A model generated the notes under the pieces. That model had not been told where the DNA came from. It saw nothing but the letters and a program-made list of their open reading frames with translations, and ran no database searches. The translations under genes and the position numbers were made by a program. A stretch of DNA of 64,000 bases, taken from assembly GCF_001995215.1 (NCBI RefSeq), contig NZ_MUXN01000011.1:241307-305306 (forward strand), in the 5' to 3' direction. Below, in pieces: positions 41,683 through 49,825 of the stretch. This DNA comes from Amycolatopsis azurea DSM 43854 (lineage in GTDB: Bacteria > Actinomycetota > Actinomycetes > Mycobacteriales > Pseudonocardiaceae). How positions within the stretch are numbered: the stretch's first letter is position 1; each line of letters begins with the position of its first letter.

Positions 41683-41735
41683 TCCGTGAAGGCCTCCTTG
41701 CCTACCTTGAGGGTAGGAAAGGAGGCCTTCACGGA
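41683..41735. repeat. Element A variant, copy 3 (17-bp outer arms)
   Basis: Outer arms 41683-41699 and 41719-41735 match the element A arm (TCCGTGAAGGCCTCCTT). The inner part is replaced by CCTACC/GGTAGG, a different 6-bp inverted repeat. So the outer stem is conserved while the tip has changed and stayed self-complementary. Confidence 0.9.
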
Positions 41736-41758
41736 TTTCAGCAGGCTGCCGGTTTCGG

Positions 41759-41817
41759 GGTGTTGCGAAAGCCACTTTCGCAACCTTCAACGTTGCGAAA
41801 GTGGCTTTCGCAACACC
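41759..41817. repeat. Element B palindrome, copy 1 (26-bp arms)
   Basis: Arms 41759-41784 and 41792-41817, perfect, 7-base loop CTTCAAC. Each arm is itself a small hairpin (GTTGCGAAAG and CTTTCGCAAC with a 3-base loop), so one long stem or two short hairpins can form. It lies between the convergent heme-oxygenase-like and gltX genes. An inverted, slightly decayed copy is at 57329. Confidence 0.95.
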
Positions 41818-41852
41818 ACCGCCGGGGCCTCCGGCGAAGGTGGCGAAACGAC

Positions 41853-43508
41853 TCACTCGCCCACAAGACCGGAGAACCGGCCCAGCGTCTCCTCGCGCCC
41901 CAGCGCCTGGGTGATCGAGTGCAGGTCCGGGCTCCGGGTCGAGCCCGTGATCGCGATCCGGATGATCTGCGAAGCCTCGCGGATCGAGCCGGGGAAGCCC
42001 TCGGGGTTCTTCTTGAGTTCCTTGGCGTTCTTCGCGAAACCGTGCTTCGCGGCCACATCGCGGATCTGCTGGAACCACTCCTGGCCGTCGTCGAGCTGCT
42101 GGTAGTTCCCGACGAAGTCCCGCACGACGGCCTGGACGACCTCGCGGTCGACACCGAGGGCGGCGATCCGTTCGTCGTCGGGCCCGGCGACGGCGGCGTG
42201 CAGCTGCGGGAAGAAGAAGCCGTAGACGGCGCGGAACTCGCTCCACTTCTTCAGGTCCTTGCGCGGGTTCTCGGCACCGTCGCGTTCGACGGCGAGTGCC
42301 CGGAGCGCCAGGTCCGGCTCGGCGTCGAGGACGGCGAGCAGCGCGGGGTCGAAACGCTCCGCCCAGGTGCGGACCTCGGCGAGGATCTCGGCGCCGGACA
42401 GCGTGGCGATGTGGTCGGCCGAGATGTCGTCGAGTTTGACGAGGTCGACCAGCGGGCCCGCGACACCGCATTCGTCCAGGTTGATCGGCTCGGCGAGGGC
42501 CTGGTCGAGCGGCAGCTCCGCGAGCCGTCCGTTGGCGAGGCCGCGCAGGTAGTAGAGGACGGCCTTGGTCGGGTAGCCGGACTCGATGTAGAAGTCGACG
42601 CTCGCTTCCGGGTCCTTGCGCTTCGACAGCTTGCGCTTGCTGCCGCCCTCCTGCTTCATCAGCGGCGCGATGTGCGCGTAGGTGATCGGCTCGAAGGCGA
42701 GCGCCTCGAACAGCTGCTGGTGCACCGGCACGGACGAGATCCACTCGTCGCCGCGGATCACCAGGTTGACGCGCATGAGGTGATCGTCGACGGCGTGCGC
42801 GAAGTGGTAGGTCGGCAGCCGCGGGCTCTGGTCGGAGCTCTTGAGGATGACGACGTCGTTGCGGTTGGCCTCGGCCTCCAGCGGGCCGCGGATGGCGTCG
42901 GTGAACCGGGCGCGGGCGCCGGTGTCGTCCGGGGCGCGGAACCGCACGACGTACGGGTCGCCGGCGTCGAGCTTGGCCTGGACGTCCGCCGGGTCGGCGT
43001 CGCGCCAGATGGCCCACGAGCCGTAGTAACCGGTCGGCAGCTTCGTGGCCTGCTGGCGGGCGGTGATCGCCGCCAGCTCGTCCTTGGTGGCGAAGTCGAG
43101 GTACGCGCGGCCGAGGCGGAGCAGGTGACGGACGTAGGTCAGGTAGATCTGCTCGCGCTCGGACTGCTGGTACGGGCCGTAGTCGCCGCCGCGGTGGATG
43201 TCCTCGTCGGCGGCGAGGCCGAAGTAGGCGAAGCCGCGCTCGAACTGGTCGATGGCGCCTTCGACCTCGCGGGACCGGTCGGTGTCCTCGACGCGGACGA
43301 GGTAGCGGCCACCGCTGCGGCGGGCGACGTCCTGGTCGATGGTGGCGACGTAGACGCCGCCGATGTGGACGAACCCGGTCGGCGAGGGGCCGAAACGGGT
43401 GACCTTGGCGCCCTCGGGGAGCTCGCGGGCGGGGTAACGCTGTTCCCAGTGCTCGGGCTCGGGCAGGTCGGCGGGGAAGAGGGCGTCGATGACTGCTCGG
43501 TCCAGCAT
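41853..43508 (-). CDS. gltX: Glutamyl-tRNA synthetase, Clostridium-type
   Basis: 551 aa class I synthetase. The HIGH-like motif is in PSPTGFVHIGG (~41-51) and KMSKS appears as KLSKR (~295). It charges tRNA-Glu. It is longer than the usual actinobacterial GltX (~490 aa), which begins near VRFxPSPTG. Instead its N-terminus (FPADLPEPEHWEQRYPAREL before VTRFGPSP) and length match the separate GluRS type of Clostridia. It may be a second synthetase acquired by transfer, or the only one in this lineage. All synthetase motifs look intact. It stands alone. Confidence 0.9.
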   Translation of the reverse strand: MLDRAVIDALFPADLPEPEHWEQRYPARELPEGAKVTRFGPSPTGFVHIGGVYVATIDQDVARRSGGRYLVRVEDTDRSREVEGAIDQFERGFAYFGLAADEDIHRGGDYGPYQQSEREQIYLTYVRHLLRLGRAYLDFATKDELAAITARQQATKLPTGYYGSWAIWRDADPADVQAKLDAGDPYVVRFRAPDDTGARARFTDAIRGPLEAEANRNDVVILKSSDQSPRLPTYHFAHAVDDHLMRVNLVIRGDEWISSVPVHQQLFEALAFEPITYAHIAPLMKQEGGSKRKLSKRKDPEASVDFYIESGYPTKAVLYYLRGLANGRLAELPLDQALAEPINLDECGVAGPLVDLVKLDDISADHIATLSGAEILAEVRTWAERFDPALLAVLDAEPDLALRALAVERDGAENPRKDLKKWSEFRAVYGFFFPQLHAAVAGPDDERIAALGVDREVVQAVVRDFVGNYQQLDDGQEWFQQIRDVAAKHGFAKNAKELKKNPEGFPGSIREASQIIRIAITGSTRSPDLHSITQALGREETLGRFSGLVGE

Positions 43509-43680
43509 GGCGGTTCAGATCTCCCGGCGTCGTGGTGCATGGCGGTTTTCGCCACCGAAGAGCCTAACCGGTCCGGCTTCCCGGCCTGGTGAGGGTGGGT
43601 CCGAAGCCGAATCGAGACGTGCTTTTCCGTCGGTGGTCCCCGGTAAAATGGGTCTTGCCGGATATTCGGGGAGGAAATCG

Positions 43681-44919
43681 GTGACCACCGATAGCTCGCT
43701 TCGTGAAGAACCCCAGCTCACCATCAGACCAAAACCTTCGGCGTTCTTTCTCCGCCGTCGATTTCTCCGTGGTTTCGGGCCCGCGCTCGCCCTCGCCGTG
43801 AGCGGGCTGGTCGTCCTGCTCCTGACGGGGACGATCGTGGTGCCCTTCCAGCAGACGCTGGTCCTGCGCGGCAAGATGGGCTCCAAATCGGATCTCTTCG
43901 AGGATCCGAAGATCCAGGAAATCCTGATGCGCCATCACATCCGGGTCCATGTGACCAGGACGGGCTCACGGGACGTCGCCACGCACGACCTCAGCCAGTT
44001 CGACTTCGTGTTCCTGTCCGGCGAACCCGCCGCGGGTCTCGTCCGGCGGGCCAGGGCCGACCAGTGGACGGGCAGTGCGCGGCAGCCGTTCACCAGCCCG
44101 ATCGTCCTCGCGACCTATCGTCGTTACGCGGAAACGCTGGCACGCAAGGAGATCGCCTCGAAACCGGCGGGACAGCCGGATTCGCTGTACTACACGCTGC
44201 ACACCGGGAAATTCATCGAGACCATGCGGCTGGGACAGACCTGGGACTCACTGGGCGTCCGGGATTTCGGCGCGGCGAACGGGAACCGGGTGCTGGCCCA
44301 GACCTCGAACGTCTGCGATTCCAATTCGGGCGCGACGTACCTGGTCCTGCTGGCGTTCCTGGAGAACGGCCGCCAGGTACCGGTGGTCGATCCCCGCCCG
44401 GCCGGTGCACCCGCCGGCCCGCCGAACCTCTCGGCCGCGCAGGCACTGGCGAACCGGATCAAACCGCTCGTCGCCGCGCAGGGTTTCTCGTCGGCCGACC
44501 TGTCCGAGTCCTATGCGAACCTCGCCGAGGGCGACAAACCGATCGTCGTCATCTACGAGCATCAGTACCTCGCCATGCAACTGCGGGCCAAGGCGCAGAG
44601 CGGGCAACCGGACCTCGACCGGGTCCTGCTGTACCCGGAGGACAACATCCTGACGAAGCCCCAGTTTCTGGCCCTGAAGCCGGAAGCGGAACGGCTCGGC
44701 GAACTGATCACGTTCGATCCCGATCTCCAGAGGCGCGCGATGGAGCTCGGATTCGGCGTCGCGACCCCCGCCGGCAGTACGAAAAGCGCGCGGTTGTACG
44801 ACTTCCTCCGCGAACAGGGGTTGACGGCTCCCGAGGTCGCGGACAACGACAGCACCACGCCGTTGCCGGACAACCTGGTGCTGGAACAGATGATCAAGAC
44901 CGTCGGGGACTGCCCGTGA
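43681..44919 (+). CDS. Membrane protein of SBP/VWA module (first gene)
   Basis: 412 aa. Basic cytosolic N-terminus, one membrane helix (GPALALAVSGLVVLLLTG, ~32-50), and a large extracytoplasmic domain. That domain shows periplasmic-binding-like features (VHVTRTGSRDVATHDLSQFD, DFVFLSGEPAAG, KPIVVIYEHQYLA). Two Cys (near NVCDSNSG and the C-terminal GDCP) could pair. Start at GTG 43681 with ggagg. It is coupled (GTGA) to the VWA lipoprotein. I do not recognise the family by name. Confidence 0.7.
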   Translation: MTTDSSLREEPQLTIRPKPSAFFLRRRFLRGFGPALALAVSGLVVLLLTGTIVVPFQQTLVLRGKMGSKSDLFEDPKIQEILMRHHIRVHVTRTGSRDVATHDLSQFDFVFLSGEPAAGLVRRARADQWTGSARQPFTSPIVLATYRRYAETLARKEIASKPAGQPDSLYYTLHTGKFIETMRLGQTWDSLGVRDFGAANGNRVLAQTSNVCDSNSGATYLVLLAFLENGRQVPVVDPRPAGAPAGPPNLSAAQALANRIKPLVAAQGFSSADLSESYANLAEGDKPIVVIYEHQYLAMQLRAKAQSGQPDLDRVLLYPEDNILTKPQFLALKPEAERLGELITFDPDLQRRAMELGFGVATPAGSTKSARLYDFLREQGLTAPEVADNDSTTPLPDNLVLEQMIKTVGDCP

Positions 44920-46442
44920 AGCGGCTTCTCGCGGGCTTGTGCTGTCTGCTGCTGGTGGTCGCCGCCTGCACGAGCGGCGGCGAGAAGGTGAAGCTGCGCG
45001 TGCTGGCCAGTCCCGAACTGGCGGACCTGGGGACGATCCTCGACGACCTCCGCGAGGAAACGGGAATCGAACTGGAGATGGATTTCCAGGGAACAGTCAA
45101 CGAAAGCACGGCCCTGATCCCGGGCCGGGCTTCGCACGATCTCGCTTGGCTTTCCACCGACCGGTTCTTCCAGCTCGATTTCCGGCGGGCCGCGGACAAG
45201 GGGGAGCGGCCACTGGCCACGAAGACCATGATCTCCCCGGTCGTCGTCGGGCTGACCCCGGCCAAGGCGGCGGAACTGCGCCGCGGCAAGCCGGACGGGA
45301 AGCTGTCGTGGGCGGATCTGGCGGACGCGGCGGCGGGCGGTCGGTTCCGGTTCGCGATGGCGGATCCGGCCAAGTCGACCAGCGGGCTCACCTCGCTCGT
45401 CGGGGTGGCGACGGCCGCCGCCGGCACCGGGGCGGCGCTGCGGCTCGAAGACGTGAAATGCGACAAGCTGCGGGGCTTCCGCACCGGGCACACGCTCACG
45501 GCGGACACCTCGGCCGCGCTGGTCGACCGGTTCGCCGAACGCCAGGACGCCGACGCGATCATCGGCTACGAGTCCACTTTGCTCACCCTCAACGCGAGCG
45601 GCAGGCTCAAGACGCCGCTCGAACTGGTGTACCCGCGCGACGGCATCGTCCAGGCCGACTACCCGATCCTGCTGCTCGACCCGGCCAAACGGGAGGCCTA
45701 CGACAAGCTCGTCTCGTGGGTCAAAAGTCCCGCGACACAGAAGAAACTGATGGACAGGACCCTCCGGCGGCCGATCACCGGCGAAGTGGGGCTCGATCCG
45801 AGACTGCCCGCGTCGATCGGGAACTCGCTGTACTTCCCCGACGATCCGGCCGTCGTGGACGAACTGCTGGAGGACTACGCCGACAAGGCACCCGGCCACG
45901 TGATCTTCGTGCTCGATTTCTCGGGTTCCATGAAGGGCGCGAGGATCGCCGCGCTCCGGGCGACATTCGCCGGGTTGAGCGGCGGTCCGGACGGCGGGTT
46001 CGACCGGTTCTACCGCGGCGAGCGGCTCACGGTCCTCCGCTTCGGCGGGAAGATACTGGGGGACAAGGAGTTCACCGTCAACGGACCCCAGGATCTCGAC
46101 GCCTTGCGGGCGTTCGTCGCGGCCGAAGACTTCGACGGCAGCACGGCGGTCTGGGCGGCGCTCGGCGAGGCCTACGCGAGGGCCGGTGCCGATCGCCGGG
46201 CCGAGCCGGATCGTGCCGTCTCGATCGTGCTGATGACCGACGGGGAGAGCAACACCGGCCCCGGCATCGACGAATTCCTCCGCGCGCCTAGGGAATCCGG
46301 CGTGCACACGTACACCATCCGGTTCGGCGAGGCCGATCCCGCCGAGCTGGCCCGCGCGGCCGCGGCGACCGGCGGCCGCATGGTCGACGCGAACGCGACG
46401 TCCCTGCTCGACGCCTTCAAGGAGATCCGTGGCTGCCGATAA
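44916..46442 (+). CDS. Lipoprotein with substrate-binding and VWA domains
   Basis: 508 aa. Lipobox LLLVVAAC at ~11-18, so lipid-anchored outside. An ABC solute-binding type domain (~25-300) is fused to a von Willebrand A domain (~320-505) with a complete MIDAS: DFSGS (~332), Thr in GSTAVWAAL, and TDGES. The VWA domain should bind a protein ligand through a metal ion. It is coupled to a membrane protein upstream and overlaps the third gene by 14 nt. No transporter genes are present, so the SBP half may act as a sensor rather than in import. Confidence 0.85.
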   Translation: MKRLLAGLCCLLLVVAACTSGGEKVKLRVLASPELADLGTILDDLREETGIELEMDFQGTVNESTALIPGRASHDLAWLSTDRFFQLDFRRAADKGERPLATKTMISPVVVGLTPAKAAELRRGKPDGKLSWADLADAAAGGRFRFAMADPAKSTSGLTSLVGVATAAAGTGAALRLEDVKCDKLRGFRTGHTLTADTSAALVDRFAERQDADAIIGYESTLLTLNASGRLKTPLELVYPRDGIVQADYPILLLDPAKREAYDKLVSWVKSPATQKKLMDRTLRRPITGEVGLDPRLPASIGNSLYFPDDPAVVDELLEDYADKAPGHVIFVLDFSGSMKGARIAALRATFAGLSGGPDGGFDRFYRGERLTVLRFGGKILGDKEFTVNGPQDLDALRAFVAAEDFDGSTAVWAALGEAYARAGADRRAEPDRAVSIVLMTDGESNTGPGIDEFLRAPRESGVHTYTIRFGEADPAELARAAAATGGRMVDANATSLLDAFKEIRGCR

Positions 46443-47202
46443 TCTGTGGTGGGAAGTCTGGGGAATGTGGCTCGCGGTCTGGGTGCTGACCGTCGTCGCC
46501 TTCCTCGTCGCGGTGGTCGTCTTCGTCCGGCATTGGCGCCGCGCGCGATCCGACGGTGATCAGGGGATGATCCGGGGCATCGGCTTCTACCTGCACACGA
46601 AATCCGTGATGGGCCTCTACCAGCTGCATCGCTACAACGAGGCGCTGGAACAGGAGGTGGAGAAGCGGCGGAGCCGGGGTCGGCGGTTCGGGGGATCGGG
46701 TGGATTCGGTCCGCTGAAAGGGGAATCGGAACGCACCGACACCGACGAGGAGTTCCGGCGGTACATCCGCAAGGCCGAACCGATCACCGTGATCGGCATC
46801 GTGATGAAGGTGCTGGAGAAGCACCACGACATCATCTACGTCGATCTCGCGAAGCAGGAGCTGGCCCACAATCGGGCGCTGGTCAAGGAACTCGGCTGGT
46901 CCGACGGTCACGAGAGCACCCGCCAGCTCAAGACCCGGCTGCGCGGCGTCGAGGCGTTCGTCTCCGTGAAGGGCCTGTTCCGCAAGAGGTCGCAGACCGA
47001 CGAAGAGACGGTTTTTTTCGCACCGTACGGAAATCCGGACGATCCTGAGCGAAGCAGGCGGATCCGGTTCACCTGTCTGACCAGCGATCTGCGGGATTCC
47101 GTGCCCTCCGGGGCGTTCCGGGCCAGGTGCCTCGGCAAGGTGGAGGACTGGGACCCCGAGACCGGTGAACTCGTGGTTCATCCCATCGCCATCTTCAAGT
47201 GA
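46429..47202 (+). CDS. Membrane protein of SBP/VWA module (third gene)
   Basis: 257 aa. One N-terminal membrane helix (WLAVWVLTVVAFLVAVVVFV, ~14-33) followed by a basic, probably cytosolic region with a Gly/Arg-rich patch (RRSRGRRFGGSGGFG) and a C-terminal beta-rich domain. The GTG start lies inside the end of the VWA gene (14-nt overlap), with SD-like aaggag nearby. It probably transmits or receives a signal for the VWA lipoprotein. No known family is recognised. A 14-bp inverted repeat follows. Confidence 0.7.
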   Translation: MAADNLWWEVWGMWLAVWVLTVVAFLVAVVVFVRHWRRARSDGDQGMIRGIGFYLHTKSVMGLYQLHRYNEALEQEVEKRRSRGRRFGGSGGFGPLKGESERTDTDEEFRRYIRKAEPITVIGIVMKVLEKHHDIIYVDLAKQELAHNRALVKELGWSDGHESTRQLKTRLRGVEAFVSVKGLFRKRSQTDEETVFFAPYGNPDDPERSRRIRFTCLTSDLRDSVPSGAFRARCLGKVEDWDPETGELVVHPIAIFK

Positions 47203-47214
47203 CTTTTCCCGGCA

Positions 47215-47258
47215 GTCTGCTCCACTCGCGCCATGCGAATGACACGAGTGGAGCAGAC
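47215..47258. repeat. 14-bp inverted repeat after SBP/VWA operon
   Basis: GTCTGCTCCACTCG (47215-47228) and its reverse complement (47245-47258), perfect, 16-base loop. It could end the VWA operon or regulate the small peptide gene that starts 100 bp later. Confidence 0.8.
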
Positions 47259-47358
47259 GAAAGCCACACGTCGTCCGTGGTGCTTCGCACTGTCGGCGGG
47301 TGGGGACGAACCTGCACGATTTCGGTATCCAACACCGCAGGTTCTCAGGGAGATTCGC

Positions 47359-47535
47359 ATGAAGAACGTCGTTTCCGACGATATCCGCAGCTTCTTCGCC
47401 GACTCCGGTGTCGACGTCACCGTGGCCGGACAGACCGAGGTCGACGTCGTCATCGATCACTTCGACAACTGGAAGAACGCCTCAAGCGGAGGCGCTTTCG
47501 GCTGCTTCACCGGCGCCTGCTGCCTCATGGCCTGA
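47359..47535 (+). CDS. Small peptide with GG site and Cys-rich tail, RiPP-like precursor
   Basis: 58 aa. Acidic leader-like part (SDDIRSFFADSGVDVTV, EVDVVIDHFDNWKN), then SSGG and a short tail AFGCFTGACCLMA with three Cys and a Thr. A double-Gly before a Cys/Thr-rich 13-mer is the layout of a ribosomally made, modified peptide precursor. Codon use is normal GC3-rich and ggaga precedes ATG 47359. Its last 54 bases are antisense to the MBL-fold gene. No modification enzyme or dedicated exporter is recognisable in the window. The class is undetermined. Confidence 0.55.
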   Translation: MKNVVSDDIRSFFADSGVDVTVAGQTEVDVVIDHFDNWKNASSGGAFGCFTGACCLMA

Positions 47536-48423
47536 GTGGTCCGCGCAGAAGCAGCCGACGCCCTTCGTGATCCAGTCCCGGCCTTCCCATTCAGGATGGC
47601 GTTCGATCATCAGCGCTTCGACCTCCGCGGCGATCGTCTCTTCGGGGAGAGCCGAGTCTCGTCGCTTCCAGGTCTCGTCGCGCAGCAGTTCGAGGTACTC
47701 GCGGACGTCGGTCAGGATCCGGCGTCCGGAGACGTCGCCATGGCCGGGGACGACGATGTCCGGGCCGGTGGCGGCCAGCCGGCGCAGGACCTGGATCCAG
47801 CGCCGTCCGGAGACATCGGTGTCGTACGGCGGGAACCACGGGAAGATCGAGAACTGGCCCGCCTCGACCAGGTCCCCGGTGAACAGCACGCCCGCGTCGG
47901 GCACCGTCACCACCTGATCGCCTTTGCTGTGGGCGCGCCCGGTGGCCTCCAGCCGGACGACCCGCCCGCCGAGATCGAGGTCGTACGCGTCGTCGTAGAT
48001 CTCGTCCGGGGCGATCAGCGTGACGCCGTCCAGTGCCCGTGCGACCGGTGTCCCGAGACCCCGGAACATGTCGAGATAGCTCGGTCCTTTGTGGACGAGG
48101 TCGCTCGCCTGCGCGCGATTGACGAGATAGGTCGCCTCGTCCGCGAAGACCTGCGCGCCGAAAGCGTGTTCGGGGTGGAAATGCGTCGTGGTCAGGTACA
48201 GCTTGCGGCCGCGGGCGTATTCGGCCGCGAAGGCGAGCACCTTCTCGGCGTTGCGAGGACCCAGCCCGGTGTCGACGACGAGCACCGAGTGTTCGCCGCC
48301 GATGATCCCGATGTTGGGGACGAGGTCGACGCCGAGATTCGGGATCACCACGAGGTCGCGGGCGATCTCACGGGCTTGCCCGGGGTCGACGGCGGGCTCG
48401 TGGGTCAGTGGTTCGAAAGGCAT
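47482..48423 (-). CDS. Metallo-beta-lactamase fold hydrolase
   Basis: 313 aa. Motif 1 is TTTHFHPEHAFG (~78-89): HxHxDH with Glu for Asp. The GTGD-like metal motif is FTGDLVEAG (~178), the upstream His is in GRAHSKGD, and the final His is in VPGHGD. It hydrolyses an unknown ester, lactone or thioester. No signal peptide. It is divergent from a LysR regulator with a palindromic box between them, so it is probably the target. The C-terminal ~18 codons overlap the antisense peptide gene and contain CFCADHSGHE, possibly extra metal ligands. Confidence 0.85.
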   Translation of the reverse strand: MPFEPLTHEPAVDPGQAREIARDLVVIPNLGVDLVPNIGIIGGEHSVLVVDTGLGPRNAEKVLAFAAEYARGRKLYLTTTHFHPEHAFGAQVFADEATYLVNRAQASDLVHKGPSYLDMFRGLGTPVARALDGVTLIAPDEIYDDAYDLDLGGRVVRLEATGRAHSKGDQVVTVPDAGVLFTGDLVEAGQFSIFPWFPPYDTDVSGRRWIQVLRRLAATGPDIVVPGHGDVSGRRILTDVREYLELLRDETWKRRDSALPEETIAAEVEALMIERHPEWEGRDWITKGVGCFCADHSGHEAAGAGEAAESASA

Positions 48424-48478
48424 GACCCCACTGTCGCGCCGCGCTCCGTCCGTCGTCCAAGACCGATCTTCGAGGCCC

Positions 48479-48495
48479 GATACCGGCTGGGTATC
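48479..48495. promoter_or_regulatory. LysR-type operator (T-N11-A palindrome)
   Basis: GATACC-N5-GGTATC contains the LysR consensus T-N11-A as an inverted repeat and lies between the divergent MBL hydrolase and LysR genes, 11 bp before the LysR start. Confidence 0.7.
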
Positions 48496-48505
48496 ATCGC
48501 TGGTG

Positions 48506-49366
48506 ATGGAGCTTCGTCTGTTGCGCTACTTCGTGACCGTCGCCGAGGAGAGACACTTCGGCCGGGCCGCCGCGCGGCTGCACATGACCCAGCCGCCGCT
48601 GAGCCGCGCGATCCAGCAACTGGAGAACGACCTGGGGGTCGTCCTGCTGCTCCGCTCGGCCGCCGGCGTCGAACCCACCGAGGCCGGAACCACCCTGTAC
48701 GCCGAGGCCCGCGCCCTCCTGGACCAGGCAGACCGCGCCCGGGCTCGCGTGACGGCGGCCGCGGGGCCCGCGACGCTCACCGTCGGCACCCTCGCCGACG
48801 GGGCGGGGGAGGCGGGCACCCGGCTGGCCGCGGCGTTCCGGCGTCGTCATCCCGAGGTCTCGATCCGGTTCCGCGAGGCGGACTTCACCGATCCCACCAC
48901 CGGCCTGCGCGCCGGACTGGCCGACGTCGCGCTGACCCGGTCGCCGTTCGACGAAACCGGGATCAGCGTCCGCGTCCTGCGCTCCGACCCGGTCGGGCTG
49001 GTCCTGCGCACCGGCGACCCGCTCGCCGGTCGTGCCTCGCTCCGGCTGGCCGAGGTCGCCGACCGGCCCTGGTTCCAGTTGCCGGAGGGGACGGACCCGC
49101 TGTGGCGCGAGTACTGGAACGGGGCCGCGCCCCTCGGCGCGCGGCCCGCCGGTCCGGTGGTGCGCACGGTCAGCGAATGTCTCCAGGCCGTCCTGTGGAA
49201 CGGTTCGGCCGGGATCGCGCCCCTCGGGCACACCCTCCCCGACGGGCTCACCTGGGTCCCCCTGACCGACATGCCGCCGAGCCGGCTGGTCGTCGCGTGG
49301 GTGACCGGGCAGGAGAACCCGCTGATCCGCTCGTTCGCCCGGATCGCCGTCGAAAGTCACCGGTGA
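48506..49366 (+). CDS. LysR-family transcriptional regulator
   Basis: 286 aa. N-terminal helix-turn-helix (FVTVAEERHFGRAAARLHM, QPPLSRAIQQLE) and a periplasmic-binding-type effector domain (~90-285). I chose ATG 48506, 11 nt after the palindrome. It is divergent from the MBL-fold hydrolase, the standard arrangement for a LysR controlling the neighbouring enzyme. No defects seen. Confidence 0.9.
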   Translation: MELRLLRYFVTVAEERHFGRAAARLHMTQPPLSRAIQQLENDLGVVLLLRSAAGVEPTEAGTTLYAEARALLDQADRARARVTAAAGPATLTVGTLADGAGEAGTRLAAAFRRRHPEVSIRFREADFTDPTTGLRAGLADVALTRSPFDETGISVRVLRSDPVGLVLRTGDPLAGRASLRLAEVADRPWFQLPEGTDPLWREYWNGAAPLGARPAGPVVRTVSECLQAVLWNGSAGIAPLGHTLPDGLTWVPLTDMPPSRLVVAWVTGQENPLIRSFARIAVESHR

Positions 49367-49405
49367 GGGTGGTGTGGAACCGCCGTTTCCGGGGAATCCA
49401 CCGGC

Positions 49406-49822
49406 ATGCCGGAATCACGTTCGGAACCTGACGACGCGACCGCCGACGCCGTCGGAAAGCTGGTCGCCGCACTCGAAACGGTCGAACAGGCACGAGGGCA
49501 TCTGTACGCCTTCCATCATCTGACGGGAAGCGCCGACTTCGCGCTCGACGAGGCCGCCGAGGCGCTCGAGAAGGCCGGGCACGCCGAGTGGGCCGAGCGG
49601 ATCCGGACCGAGCTGATCGGGCTCAACGTGCTGCCGGAGCGGTGGACCTTCCAGCTGATCGAGGAGTACGACGACGGCTACTACGCGGCCTTCCGCGGGA
49701 TGACGCGGGACGTCACCGGCGACCTGACCGGCGGACGGCGGCATCTGCACGAAGAACGCATCAAACGGCGACGGCGTACCGAAGGGCGGCCGGGACACGA
49801 GATGGGCCCGCCCAGTACCTGA
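49406..49822 (+). CDS. Conserved actinobacterial protein of unknown function
   Basis: 138 aa. Helical N-terminal half (KLVAALETVEQARGHLYAFH, then DEAAEALEKAGHAEWAERI) and a basic C-terminus (EERIKRRRRTEGRPGHEMG) that may bind nucleic acid or lie against the membrane. It looks like a four-helix bundle protein of a type common in this group, but I cannot name it. No SD before ATG 49406. It is convergent with glutaminase, 3 bp apart. Confidence 0.6.
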   Translation: MPESRSEPDDATADAVGKLVAALETVEQARGHLYAFHHLTGSADFALDEAAEALEKAGHAEWAERIRTELIGLNVLPERWTFQLIEEYDDGYYAAFRGMTRDVTGDLTGGRRHLHEERIKRRRRTEGRPGHEMGPPST

Positions 49823-49825
49823 GGC

